A stretch of DNA of 64,000 bases. Origin: an uncultured bacterium (GTDB taxonomy: Bacteria > Cyanobacteriota > Vampirovibrionia > Gastranaerophilales > Gastranaerophilaceae). The stretch spans positions 45,388 to 109,387 of the forward strand of contig CABQAQ010000008.1 of assembly GCA_902462155.1 (NCBI GenBank), given 5' to 3'. Made by a program: the position numbers and the translations under genes. This document shows positions 15,751-24,448 of the stretch, one piece after another. How positions within the stretch are numbered: the stretch's first letter is position 1; each line of letters starts with the position of its first letter. The notes under the pieces were generated by a model, which saw nothing but the letters and a program-made list of their open reading frames with translations, did not search any database and had not been told where the DNA came from.

Positions 15751-17499
15751 TTAACCTCGTTTAGTCTTATTCTTATCATTATTATTCCCGGATACTTTAT
15801 CAGGTGGTATATTTAGAATTCTTGCAGTTTGGATAGCTATTTCTCTAAAAATAGGAGCAGCTACTGTAGAACCCCATATAGCCTCACCTTTTGGAGAATC
15901 TACTACTACATAAATTAATATTTGTGGATTACTTGCTGGTAAAAATCCAATAACAGAAGTATATAAAGTATTAGAATATCCCTTTTTCTTTTCAAGAGGT
16001 TTTCTTGATGTTCCGGTTTTAGCTGCTACAGTGTATTGGTCTAATTTTACAGGTGATTCTGAATTTTCTATACTTTTTGTCAGAATTTTTGTAATTATTT
16101 TTGCTGTTTCTGGCTTTATTATCTGCTGCCTTTTTATTTTTAATTCTTTTTCTTCTTCACTATATTTTATTATATGAGGCGTTGTCATTATTCCATTATT
16201 GGCTATACAGCTTACAGCATTTACCATTTGTATAGCTGTTACAGAAGCTCCATAACCATAACCCATAGATGCTTGAGTAGATTCATCCCAATTTGTGTAT
16301 TTGGGTAATAAACCTACTGATTCTCCCAGTAAATCAATACCGGTTTTAGAACCAATTCCGAATTTTTTTAGCATATTATAATACTGATTTTTTGGCATCA
16401 TTTGGGCTATTTTTATACTACCCACATTACTTGAATGTTGAAAATAATACACTAAATCTATATAACCTGGATTTGGATGTCTTGAATAATCATAATTTTT
16501 GATTTCCCAATTTCCAATTTTTATTTTTCCGGTGTCATTTATTTTTGAATATTCATTTAATACACCAAGCTCAATAGCTGATGCTACTGTTAGAATCTTA
16601 AAAGTTGAACCTGGTGGATATACATCTGTTAATGACCAATTTTTAAGTTCTAAAGACGTTGCCTTTTTAAAATTATTTGGATTATATGTAGGATAAACAG
16701 CATAACCTAAAAGTTCCCCATTTTTAGGATTCATTACAAATGCCGCACCTCTTAATGCTTGTTTCTCTTTTATTATTTTATATAATTCTGATTCACATAT
16801 ATGCTGAATCGCTGAATCAATAGTCAGTGTAACAGTACCTCCAATTGCAGGTGTAGTTGTTGCAACCGGATCGGTTAATATATCATAGATAATATCTCCT
16901 TTGGGTGTCTTCTCAAATTGAATACGTTTATCTACACTTTCTAATTTGTTTCTGGCTATATATTCTACCCCAGCTGATAAATCTGCATCAGCATTATAAT
17001 AACCAAGTATATGCGCAGCCATAATACCTTGTGGATAATTTCTATCGTTTTGTTGTTCTACACTTATTTCTCTTAATGATAGCTTTCTTACTTCTTGTGC
17101 GGTCTTTTTATCCAAATCTTTTTTTAATAATATTACGGGTTGTTTCTTGCTTAAGTTTTTTTTTAATTCTGTCTTTGAGATCTTTAAAACAGGTGATAAT
17201 TTTTCACTCAATTCGTCTATTGAGTGATCATAATCCCTTGTAATTGCATAGATTCTATATGTTGTATTATCAGAGGCTAATTTAATACCATTCCTATCTA
17301 CTATCTGACCTCTCATTACAAGACCCATAGCGCTTCGTTGTCTTTTTGCTTTTGGTCTATACTTTCTTATATCTACTACTTGCACTAGAAAAAGATATAT
17401 TATTAGCATTATTGAAAAAATTATTGATAATGCTTGCCATAACATAAGTTTACGATCAAATTTTTTAAATCTAATACGTTCATCTATATTGTTTTTCAT
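15751..17499 (-). CDS. ftsI: Septal peptidoglycan transpeptidase (class B PBP, FtsI type)
   Basis: Cross-links peptidoglycan at the division septum and is a penicillin target. One membrane helix at about 20-41 anchors it. A pedestal domain follows, then the transpeptidase domain with Ser298-x-x-Lys301 (PGSTFK), Ser356-Ser-Asn358 and Lys494-Thr-Gly (KTGTSRK). The length of 582 is typical for FtsI. Position between an ftsL-like gene and murE agrees with septal rather than elongation PBP. No PASTA repeats are present. The ATG is preceded by TAGG with acceptable spacing and lies four bases after the ftsL-like stop. Confidence 0.95.
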   Translation of the reverse strand: MKNNIDERIRFKKFDRKLMLWQALSIIFSIMLIIYLFLVQVVDIRKYRPKAKRQRSAMGLVMRGQIVDRNGIKLASDNTTYRIYAITRDYDHSIDELSEKLSPVLKISKTELKKNLSKKQPVILLKKDLDKKTAQEVRKLSLREISVEQQNDRNYPQGIMAAHILGYYNADADLSAGVEYIARNKLESVDKRIQFEKTPKGDIIYDILTDPVATTTPAIGGTVTLTIDSAIQHICESELYKIIKEKQALRGAAFVMNPKNGELLGYAVYPTYNPNNFKKATSLELKNWSLTDVYPPGSTFKILTVASAIELGVLNEYSKINDTGKIKIGNWEIKNYDYSRHPNPGYIDLVYYFQHSSNVGSIKIAQMMPKNQYYNMLKKFGIGSKTGIDLLGESVGLLPKYTNWDESTQASMGYGYGASVTAIQMVNAVSCIANNGIMTTPHIIKYSEEEKELKIKRQQIIKPETAKIITKILTKSIENSESPVKLDQYTVAAKTGTSRKPLEKKKGYSNTLYTSVIGFLPASNPQILIYVVVDSPKGEAIWGSTVAAPIFREIAIQTARILNIPPDKVSGNNNDKNKTKRG

Positions 17500-17503
17500 C
17501 TTA

Positions 17504-18013
17504 TTAATAACCTATAGACCATTTTAGCTTGTTTCTTTTGGCTATTTTATTCTGCAAGTGGCTTTGAGATTCTTCTAATATCTGTGAATCTTGAGTCTTT
17601 ATTATTTCTGTATCATTATTACTTGTTTTTGTATTTGAGGGATATTCTACTTCTATTACTTGTTTTGCTGTATTAAGTAAATTCTTATTCTTTATTGTTT
17701 TATCTACATTATAAAAAGAACTTAGATAATCTAACTTATTCTGAAGTTCTATATTTTCTTCGGACACAGAGATTATTTCTTTTCTTAATGTATTAAGTTC
17801 TATTTCACTTGAGGTAACAAAATAATAACTTATAAGCGTAACAATTATTAATAAACCAATAAGTAAACATAATGTTTTATTCACTTTCGTAACTGCAAGC
17901 TCCTTATATATTCTGTACTTATCAAAATATCCTCCAATAATTTTGTTATCATCAGGATAGGTGTATATTCTTCTAAGCTTTTGATTTTTATTATTAACTT
18001 TTAATGCAACCAA
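17504..18013 (-). CDS. FtsL-like bitopic division protein
   Basis: A 169-residue protein with a basic cytoplasmic part (1-46), one membrane helix (47-66) and a periplasmic coiled coil (about 68-105), the layout of FtsL/DivIC proteins that link the division complex. Sequence conservation in this family is very low, so the call rests on topology and on its exact place between rsmH and ftsI. The start is a TTG at 18013 with AAAGGA about eight bases before it; no better ATG is present. The tail after residue 110 is polar and probably disordered. Confidence 0.75.
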   Translation of the reverse strand: MVALKVNNKNQKLRRIYTYPDDNKIIGGYFDKYRIYKELAVTKVNKTLCLLIGLLIIVTLISYYFVTSSEIELNTLRKEIISVSEENIELQNKLDYLSSFYNVDKTIKNKNLLNTAKQVIEVEYPSNTKTSNNDTEIIKTQDSQILEESQSHLQNKIAKRNKLKWSIGY

Positions 18014-18058
18014 TTTTAATATTCCTTTAGTTTGTAAAAATAAATTATATTATTAAAA

Positions 18059-18991
18059 TTATATTCTTTGAGCAATTCTAAGTTTGGCACTTCTAGAGGC
18101 TGGGTTGTTAAATATTTCTTGATCTGTTGGGATAATAGGTTTTTTGTTTATAAGTTTTAATTGTGCTTTTGGACAATTACATATCGGATCATTTGGTTTA
18201 CAATTACAATCTTTTGATTTCATTTTAAAAACCTCTTTTACAACTCCATCTTCTAAAGAATGAAAACTTATAACACTTATTATAGCATCAATACTTAATA
18301 ATGGTATAATATTAAGTAAACTTAACTTTATATTCTGTAATTCTTGATTGACTTCTATCCTAATAGCTTGAAATACCTTTGTTGCCGGATGTATTTTACT
18401 TTTTATATGAGGGGTTTTTTCTTTTATCAAATTTGCTAAATCTAAGGTTGTATTTATTTTTGATACTTTCCTTTTTTTTACTATTTCTTTTGCTATTGTT
18501 TTTGAAAATCTTTCTTGACCATAATGCGAAAAAATTTCTACTAGCTTTTCTTCACTATATCCATTGACGACATCATAAGCTGTAATATCTTGATTATTTC
18601 CGAATCGCATATCTAAAGGAGAATCTTTTAAAAAACTAAACCCTCGTTTTTCGCTTGTAAGTTGATAATATGAGGCTCCAAGATCATAAATAATTCCTCC
18701 TGTTATTTCTTTTATACCCATTTCTTCTAGATATCTTGGGATATTTACATAAGAATCATTTATTATTGTAAGATTATTGTATCCTTTTAATCTTGAGGAA
18801 GCATATTTTATTGCATCCTGATCAACATCAAACGCTATTAATTTTCCCGAAGGACTTATTTGTTTTAATATTAATTCACTATGTCCTCCACCACCTAAGG
18901 TTGCATCTATAAATATTTTATTACTATTTTTAGCATTTAACGAATTACAAGTCTCATTTAATAATACTGTATAATGCTTAAATTCTGACAT
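18059..18991 (-). CDS. rsmH: 16S rRNA (cytosine1402-N4)-methyltransferase
   Basis: SAM-dependent enzyme (MraW) that N4-methylates C1402 in the ribosomal P site. The start HYTVLLNETCNSL, the SAM motif DATLGGGGHSE, the RGFSFLKDSPLDMRF tract and the C-terminal SFHSLEDGVVKEVF and NPASRSAKLRIAQRI segments are conserved. Length 310 is standard. It starts one base after prfA ends, so the two are likely translated from one message. RsmI, which methylates the same nucleotide on the ribose, is encoded at 46.4-47.2 kb in this window. Confidence 0.97.
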   Translation of the reverse strand: MSEFKHYTVLLNETCNSLNAKNSNKIFIDATLGGGGHSELILKQISPSGKLIAFDVDQDAIKYASSRLKGYNNLTIINDSYVNIPRYLEEMGIKEITGGIIYDLGASYYQLTSEKRGFSFLKDSPLDMRFGNNQDITAYDVVNGYSEEKLVEIFSHYGQERFSKTIAKEIVKKRKVSKINTTLDLANLIKEKTPHIKSKIHPATKVFQAIRIEVNQELQNIKLSLLNIIPLLSIDAIISVISFHSLEDGVVKEVFKMKSKDCNCKPNDPICNCPKAQLKLINKKPIIPTDQEIFNNPASRSAKLRIAQRI

Positions 18992-18992
18992 A

Positions 18993-20078
18993 TTAACTTT
19001 CTATCTGGGATAATTTTTCAAGTTTTAATTTTTGATCATGAGCTATAAGTAAATTAAGTAACTCATCTAAATCACCATCAATAACAGTCCATACATTAAG
19101 ATTATGCCCTATACGATGATCTGTTAATCTTCCTTGAGGAAAATTATAAGTACGTATCCTTTCTGATCTATCACCTGTACCGACTTGAGATCTTCTTAAA
19201 TCTGTAATCTCTTTCATTTGTTTCTGTACTTCCATATCATAAAGCTTTGCTTTTAATATCTGAATAGCTCGTTCTTTATTCTGTAATTGTGAGCGTTCTT
19301 CAGTACAAAATACCATTAAGCCGGTAGGTTTATGCACGACTCTTACAGCTGTTTCAACTTTATTTACATTTTGGCCTCCGGCACCACCCGATCTACAAGT
19401 TGATATATCTAAATCGTTTTGATTAATCTCTATTTCTACATCATCGACTTCAGGCATAACTGCTACAGTTGCTGTTGATGTGTGCACTCTACCTTGACTT
19501 TCTGTTGCTGGTACTCTTTGGACTCTATGTACACCTGATTCATATTTTAATTTTGAATATACAGCATCACCTTTTATTGATAAAACTATTTCAGAAAAAC
19601 CTCCAGCTTCGCATTCTGTTTTTGACAAAATCTGTGTAGTCCAACCTTGTTTATCTGCAAATTTTAGATACATCCTGAATAAATCACCTGCAAATATATT
19701 TGCCTCATCACCACCAGCTGAACCTCTTATTTCTAACATAATATCCTTATCATCCATAGGATCTCTCGGTAATAATAATACCTTCATTTTTTCTTGATAT
19801 TCTTCTATTCTCTTTTGATTCTGATTAATTTCTTCTTTTAAAAATTCTCTCATTGTTTCATCGGTTTCATTTTTTAAAAGCTCATTTGCATCATTAATAG
19901 CTTCGTCTGCTATTTTAAATTTGTTATATAACTCAACGGTTTCTTCCATTGATTTCCTTTGTTTTGATAATTCTTTAAACTTATTATAATCTTGGATTAC
20001 TTCATTTTGAGAAAGTATAACTCCAAGCTCATTATATTTCTTTTCAATCTCGATTATTTTATCTATCATTTGTTTCAT
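18993..20078 (-). CDS. prfA: Peptide chain release factor 1
   Basis: Reads UAA and UAG in the ribosomal A site and releases the finished peptide. The GGQ catalytic motif is at 234-236 inside RSGGAGGQNVNK. The stop-codon-reading tripeptide PAT (190-192) in HRVQRVPATESQGRVHTS marks it as RF1 rather than RF2. The length of 361 is normal. An in-frame ATG nine bases further in is an alternative start. It follows thyX after three bases and precedes rsmH by one. Confidence 0.97.
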   Translation of the reverse strand: MKQMIDKIIEIEKKYNELGVILSQNEVIQDYNKFKELSKQRKSMEETVELYNKFKIADEAINDANELLKNETDETMREFLKEEINQNQKRIEEYQEKMKVLLLPRDPMDDKDIMLEIRGSAGGDEANIFAGDLFRMYLKFADKQGWTTQILSKTECEAGGFSEIVLSIKGDAVYSKLKYESGVHRVQRVPATESQGRVHTSTATVAVMPEVDDVEIEINQNDLDISTCRSGGAGGQNVNKVETAVRVVHKPTGLMVFCTEERSQLQNKERAIQILKAKLYDMEVQKQMKEITDLRRSQVGTGDRSERIRTYNFPQGRLTDHRIGHNLNVWTVIDGDLDELLNLLIAHDQKLKLEKLSQIES

Positions 20079-20081
20079 TGC

Positions 20082-20789
20082 TTATATTTTCTCCATTGTT
20101 TTTTTTCTTCCGCAAGATTTCTCTTCGTCACAAAATCCAAGTCGATCACATTTTGCTACTAGATATTTTTTTAGCCAAGGCTCTTCTTTTATTAGTTCGT
20201 TACACATTTTTTGAACTAGTTTCCTTATTTCTAATTGGGCTCTAGTACAAAGTCTTAAATTAGCTAAATGAATCAATTCTCTTAAATTTAAACTGGCAAC
20301 CATAGATGTTACAGTTGCATTTGGTAAGATTGCTCTTGCATCTTCGGCTTTTATTCCATTTTCTATCAGTTTTTGATAAAAATCAGAAATGTTTTTCATC
20401 ATTATATCATATTCTTCTTTTAATATATTATTGTTTAATATTGCCTGAGGTGTCAAATAATCAAATTGACCTTTTTCTGTTACATATCTTTGGGATTTCT
20501 GTGAAAAAGACATATGTCTGTGTCTTACTATCTGATGAGAACAGCTTCGTGATATATTTGATATTGCAAATGATACCTGGATATGTTCTATTGTTGAAAA
20601 ATGACCTGATGAGATTACCTTCTCTATTAAACTTAACATTTTTTCTTCATTTGATGTTTCTTGCTCTATTATTTCTATTGGTGATTTTGCACTATAACAA
20701 GTCCTACAGGCTGTATAGATGACTTTTAGCATATTATCCGGTTTTGATATTAATTTTACAACTGGTTCATTATTATTTAATATTTCCAC
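20082..20789 (-). CDS. thyX: Flavin-dependent thymidylate synthase
   Basis: Makes dTMP from dUMP using methylene-tetrahydrofolate and reduced FAD. The diagnostic RHRX7S motif is present as RHRHMSFSQKS, with Arg89, His90, Arg91 and Ser99. The HFSTIEHIQVSF and LRELIHLANLRLCTRAQLEI tracts also fit the family. Length 235 is typical. It is the first gene of the minus-strand run that continues with prfA, rsmH, ftsL, ftsI and murE. Thymidylate-kinase-like genes and a folate gene occur elsewhere in the window. Confidence 0.96.
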   Translation of the reverse strand: MEILNNNEPVVKLISKPDNMLKVIYTACRTCYSAKSPIEIIEQETSNEEKMLSLIEKVISSGHFSTIEHIQVSFAISNISRSCSHQIVRHRHMSFSQKSQRYVTEKGQFDYLTPQAILNNNILKEEYDIMMKNISDFYQKLIENGIKAEDARAILPNATVTSMVASLNLRELIHLANLRLCTRAQLEIRKLVQKMCNELIKEEPWLKKYLVAKCDRLGFCDEEKSCGRKKTMEKI

Positions 20790-20861
20790 ACGTTTTTCCT
20801 TTTATCATTAGATTACTTCTTTTATTTTATCAAGAAAATTTTTTCGTGTACATTTTATTTA

Positions 20862-20884
20862 AAATGTTAAATTTTTTAACATTT
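20862..20884. repeat. Inverted repeat in the thyX / small-protein divergent region
   Basis: A 9-bp perfect inverted repeat, AAATGTTAA (20862-20870) with TTAACATTT (20876-20884), five-base spacer. A TATAAT box at 20887-20892 follows on the plus strand. It could be an operator for the small-protein genes to the right or for thyX; the AT-rich background makes chance possible. Confidence 0.35.
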
Positions 20885-20956
20885 ATTATAATAATATTAA
20901 AGAATATTTTATATATGACGTATATAAAATATATGATTTGAAAGGAGGAAATGTTT

Positions 20957-21265
20957 ATGCAGGTTAACCCAAATCAAGGACGTGCAAATAGTCAACAGGT
21001 AAATCCAAGTCTACAGCAGCAACAAAGAGCTATACATACAAATAGTTATCAAAGTATGCAAGCTGATTATAATAATACTCACCTTAAGAATGATCGTAAC
21101 ATAACTGAAAAGCAAAAAGATCAATGGTTTGGAGATGAAAATGGTAATATACCTATAGAAAGGCAAAATTTATCTAATCTCTTTAGCTATCTTAAAGAAG
21201 CAGATGGAACTAGTGATGACGAAGCATTATCTTTAATGAAAGATGTTTATATGAATGGAGAATAA
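20957..21265 (+). CDS. Small lineage-specific protein, Gln/Asn-rich start
   Basis: A protein of 102 residues with no recognised family. The first 45 residues are rich in Gln and Asn and probably disordered. The rest (FSYLKEADGTSDDEALSLM) may form a short helical unit. I choose the ATG at 20957 because AAAGGAGG (20941-20948) is eight bases before it, whereas the ATG at 20951 is only two bases from the site. It is the first of four consecutive small plus-strand genes with strong ribosome-binding sites between thyX and serA. Confidence 0.7.
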   Translation: MQVNPNQGRANSQQVNPSLQQQQRAIHTNSYQSMQADYNNTHLKNDRNITEKQKDQWFGDENGNIPIERQNLSNLFSYLKEADGTSDDEALSLMKDVYMNGE

Positions 21266-21317
21266 AATATTATAATCTTATTTATAGTATGAAAGCAAAA
21301 GAAAGGAGTTTTTAATT

Positions 21318-21746
21318 ATGGCTAATGGCATTGGTGGAGTAAATTTTAATAATCATAATGTTCTTGGTAACGCAGGAGGAGAAAGACGAGTAGATGAAAA
21401 TGGAGGTGCAATAGAACACCAGTTTGGAGTCCAAGAACGTGCTGCTGTCCCAATTTTACAAGTACCAGACAATCCTCCTGAAATCCCTGCTCAAAATCTT
21501 GTCCAACCACAAACAGAGGAAGAGATGTTAGCTCAACAAAATCTGCGTATGGAGCAATATTTTATAGGCGGAGATGAAACGGGGCAAGGTCTGGATGACG
21601 AAACAGATATTCAGTTCAGTGCTGATTGTTGGTTAAATTATAAGATTCTTGAACGGCAACGGGATAAAGTTTATAAAAATGGTGAATATTCTAAAAGTAT
21701 GTGGCATAATGCTCAATCTTTAAAATTGGATGAAACTGGACATTAA
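21318..21746 (+). CDS. Small lineage-specific protein carrying the shared VPILQVPDNPPE motif
   Basis: A 142-residue acidic protein with no recognised family, signal peptide or membrane segment. Residues 37-55 (GVQERAAVPILQVPDNPPE) are identical to residues 42-60 of the next gene, and the identity holds at the DNA level for 53 bases. Either side of this block the two proteins are unrelated. The second half (about 95-140) looks helical and charged. The gene has AAAGGAG before its ATG, in a 5' context similar to the next gene. Function unknown; a binding or targeting role for the proline-rich block is inferred. Confidence 0.72.
   Translation: MANGIGGVNFNNHNVLGNAGGERRVDENGGAIEHQFGVQERAAVPILQVPDNPPEIPAQNLVQPQTEEEMLAQQNLRMEQYFIGGDETGQGLDDETDIQFSADCWLNYKILERQRDKVYKNGEYSKSMWHNAQSLKLDETGH
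21426..21478 (+). repeat. Copy 1 of an identical 53-bp coding repeat
   Basis: Identical base for base to 21951-22003 and in the same reading frame in both genes. It encodes GVQERAAVPILQVPDNPP. The flanks on both sides differ. Confidence 0.97.
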
Positions 21747-21827
21747 TAGCAAAAATGAAATAAAAATATTATTTGAAAATTAATATTATATGTAAACTGT
21801 TAAGTATTTAAAAGAAAGGAGTTTTTT

Positions 21828-22220
21828 ATGAGTATTGATAAGGCACAAATCAGTGGACCAACTGGTTTTACTAAAGTTAAAGGGACGCCAGAGCAAATAG
21901 CCATGGCTAAAAAAATAGCAGAAGAACAAGCAGCTCGAAAGCAGGAAAACGGAGTCCAAGAACGTGCTGCTGTCCCAATTTTACAAGTACCAGACAATCC
22001 TCCAGAAGTTGCCAGTAAGGAAGTCTATAAAAATTCTACAGATGTCGAAATATCTTCATTAAAAAAACAACTAGCAGAAGATAAAGCTAGAGGATTGTAT
22101 GATGAGGCGAGACATCAAGAACTTGCTGACAAAATGTTTGCTCGTTTCCAATCTATTATGGATGATAATGATCACACAAGATTAGGAGGGTATGAAAGAA
22201 ACATAGAGAAAAATACATAA
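21828..22220 (+). CDS. Small lineage-specific protein, second carrier of the VPILQVPDNPPE motif
   Basis: A 130-residue protein with no recognised family. It shares only residues 42-60 with the preceding gene (DNA identity of 53 bases). The N-terminal 40 residues include the charged helix EQIAMAKKIAEEQAARKQE just before the shared block. After the block comes a second charged helix region with SSLKKQLAEDKARG and a likely globular end. AAAGGAG lies six bases before the ATG. The gene is followed by a long hairpin that overlaps the start of the next gene. Confidence 0.72.
   Translation: MSIDKAQISGPTGFTKVKGTPEQIAMAKKIAEEQAARKQENGVQERAAVPILQVPDNPPEVASKEVYKNSTDVEISSLKKQLAEDKARGLYDEARHQELADKMFARFQSIMDDNDHTRLGGYERNIEKNT
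21951..22003 (+). repeat. Copy 2 of the identical 53-bp coding repeat
   Basis: Exact copy of 21426-21478, 525 bases downstream and in frame in the second protein. The offset is a whole number of codons relative to each gene's own start. Confidence 0.97.
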
Positions 22221-22232
22221 TAACTATTGTAA

Positions 22233-22298
22233 AAAAATCTCCTTTTTATTACTATATTTCCTTGTGAGATATTGATATATAATAAAAAGGAGATTTTT
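22233..22298 (+). promoter_or_regulatory. Long hairpin that covers the ribosome-binding site of the next gene
   Basis: An 18-bp perfect stem (22233-22250 with 22281-22298) with a 30-base loop. The right arm contains AAAAAGGAGATTTTT, so the Shine-Dalgarno of the GTG gene at 22300 is fully paired, and the arm ends in five Ts. It can act as terminator for the upstream genes, as a translational block, or both. Confidence 0.7.
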
Positions 22299-22299
22299 A

Positions 22300-22710
22300 G
22301 TGTTTAAAAAGTTTAGATTTAGCCAAAATATTAACAGTGGTAATGAAACGTCATTGAATGATTTAGAAAAAAAAGAAGAAATTAAAGTTCCAATACACAG
22401 TGATAGAAATAGTAAACAAAATATAAGTATTTCTAAAAGAAACTCAAAAGGTTTTACTCAATTATTTTTTAGAAATAGTATAAAAAGTTCAGCAAATATT
22501 AAAAAAGATAAAAGTTGTAAGGTTATTTTTGATGAAAAAACAAAAGAAACAATGTTAACACCATATAAAAATATTAAAAATGCTAATGAAAAAATCTTAC
22601 AAATACAACAAGAAAGACGTCAAGAACTAGAAAAACTAAATGCTAATAATGGAAAGAATATTAAAAACTTAGCATTACAATTCAGTAAAAATGGTATTAC
22701 TTCAATTTAG
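22300..22710 (+). CDS. Small basic protein with occluded ribosome-binding site
   Basis: A 136-residue protein rich in Lys, Asn and Ser, without recognised family. The N-terminal 85 residues look disordered. Residues about 92-120 form a charged helix (NANEKILQIQQERRQELEKL). The start is a GTG at 22300, seven bases after GGAG (22289-22292); no ATG is near. That site lies inside an 18-bp hairpin, which should keep translation low unless the structure is opened. The next element is a bidirectional terminator. Coding is supported by length and codon pattern only. Confidence 0.6.
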   Translation: MFKKFRFSQNINSGNETSLNDLEKKEEIKVPIHSDRNSKQNISISKRNSKGFTQLFFRNSIKSSANIKKDKSCKVIFDEKTKETMLTPYKNIKNANEKILQIQQERRQELEKLNANNGKNIKNLALQFSKNGITSI

Positions 22711-22758
22711 GAAGGGAATTTTTCTTCGGTTAAATTTTTTCTAAAATTATTTAATAAT

Positions 22759-22804
22759 AAAATATGTGTAATTTTTGATTTTATAAAAATTACACATATT
22801 TTTT
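22759..22804. terminator. Bidirectional terminator between the small-protein cluster and serA
   Basis: A perfect 18-bp stem (22759-22776 with 22785-22802), eight-base loop, A-run on the left and T-run on the right. It separates convergent genes. Confidence 0.88.
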
Positions 22805-22822
22805 AGTTATGATACATTAAGA

Positions 22823-24418
22823 TTAGATATGTAAATTAATATATTTAGCACCTAAAACACCATCAATGTTACATATCTCATTTAAAACCTGATCACTTAC
22901 ATTAGTTTGAGTATTAATAATCATAATAGAAATATTATCATCAATGTTTGACTTTTGAGCAACTTGCATATGATTAATATTAATATCATAATTTGCAATA
23001 ACCGAAGCAACTTTAGCAACCATGGCAGGCTTATTTGTATGAGGTATGGTAAGCATATGTTTTTCAGGTTTTATGCTGGTATTAAAATCATCTATTTTAA
23101 CTATTCTCGGTATATTCTGAGCAATTAAAGCACCGGAAACAGAAGTTGTAGAAGAATCAGTTGTAATAGTAATATTTAAAAGTCCAAGATAGTTAATATT
23201 CTTAGATGATTTTGAAGTTTTAATATTAATCCCTCTTTGTTTGGCTAAAATAGGAGCGTTTACATAATTTACACCTTCTAATTTATTTGAAAATACACCT
23301 TTTAATAAAGCTATCTCTAAAGGCTTAACATCATATTGTGTCAATTCGCCAAATACAGTAAAGTCAATATTTTTAATATTTCCTGTCTTAATTTGTGAAG
23401 CAACTTCTGCAATATTTTCAGCTAAAGACATATACTCTTTAACAGGTTCTAATTTCGATTTAGAAAAACCAGGTAAATTAACAGCACTAGAAGCTTCACC
23501 TCCAGATAATACAGATTTTATTTGATTAGCAACATCAATAGCTACATTTAATTGAGCCTCATTAGTACTAGCGCCTAAATGAGGTGTAAGTATAATTTTA
23601 CCTTCAGTAAGATTCAAAAGTGGGCAAGAACTTATATCCGGCTCTTTTTCAAATACATCTAAAGCACATCCGGATACTTGTCCTGATTGTATAGCTTCTG
23701 CTAATGCTGCTTCATCTATTATTCCACCTCTTGCACAATTTATAATCTTTACACCTTTTTTCATTCTGTTTAAGCTGTTTTTATTTATCAAGTAAGTAGT
23801 TTCTTTTGTTTTTGGTGTGTGAATTGTAATATAATCACACTGACTCCAGAATTCATCTAAGTGTGGTACATATTCAGCACCTATTTTTTCTACACTTTCT
23901 TTTGATGTATATGGATCACACACAATTACTTTCATACCCAAACTTAAGCATACATTTGCAACATGAGTTCCGATTTTTCCTAATCCTATAATACCAATGG
24001 TTTTCCCGAAGACCTCACTACCTGTAAATTTAGATCGTTCCCATTTGCCTGCTTTTGTTGAAATTACAGCTTCTGGAATATTTCTTGATAATGCTAAAAT
24101 TAAAGCAATAGTATGCTCAGATGCAGCATTGGTATTCCCATCAGGAGAATTAACTACTATAATACCTTTTTGGGTAGCAGCGTCTAAATCAATATTATCA
24201 ACACCTACTCCAGCTCTGCCTATTATCTTTAACTTATCTGCATTATCTATTATTTTTTTTGTAACTTTAGTCTGTGATCTTACCATTAAAGCATCATAAT
24301 CTTTAATCTTTTGACATAATTCATCTTCAGTCATTGTTGGCAAAAAATCACACTCAGCTATGTTCCCTATTATATCTTTTGCGGTTTCATTTATTTTATC
24401 TGTAATCAAAACTTTCAT
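22823..24418 (-). CDS. serA: D-3-phosphoglycerate dehydrogenase (long form with ACT domain)
   Basis: First step of serine synthesis: oxidises 3-phosphoglycerate to 3-phosphohydroxypyruvate with NAD. The substrate region GRAGVGVDNID, the Rossmann motif GLGKIGTHVANV, the catalytic Arg/Glu/His tract (NCARGGIIDE, DVFEKEP, LTPHLGAS) are present. The 531-residue length shows the long form, with an intervening domain at about 320-450 and a C-terminal ACT domain (about 455-531) for serine feedback. The aminotransferase gene upstream ends 30 bases before its start, so the two form an operon. Confidence 0.96.
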   Translation of the reverse strand: MKVLITDKINETAKDIIGNIAECDFLPTMTEDELCQKIKDYDALMVRSQTKVTKKIIDNADKLKIIGRAGVGVDNIDLDAATQKGIIVVNSPDGNTNAASEHTIALILALSRNIPEAVISTKAGKWERSKFTGSEVFGKTIGIIGLGKIGTHVANVCLSLGMKVIVCDPYTSKESVEKIGAEYVPHLDEFWSQCDYITIHTPKTKETTYLINKNSLNRMKKGVKIINCARGGIIDEAALAEAIQSGQVSGCALDVFEKEPDISSCPLLNLTEGKIILTPHLGASTNEAQLNVAIDVANQIKSVLSGGEASSAVNLPGFSKSKLEPVKEYMSLAENIAEVASQIKTGNIKNIDFTVFGELTQYDVKPLEIALLKGVFSNKLEGVNYVNAPILAKQRGINIKTSKSSKNINYLGLLNITITTDSSTTSVSGALIAQNIPRIVKIDDFNTSIKPEKHMLTIPHTNKPAMVAKVASVIANYDININHMQVAQKSNIDDNISIMIINTQTNVSDQVLNEICNIDGVLGAKYINLHI

Positions 24419-24448
24419 AATATATTAAAATCCTTTTTTATGTATAAT

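Noticed and set aside
20744..20941. A 65-codon plus-strand frame in the thyX/small-protein gap
   Set aside because: It overlaps the start of thyX, consists of translated AT-rich promoter sequence (Ile/Leu/Phe runs) and has no ribosome-binding site.
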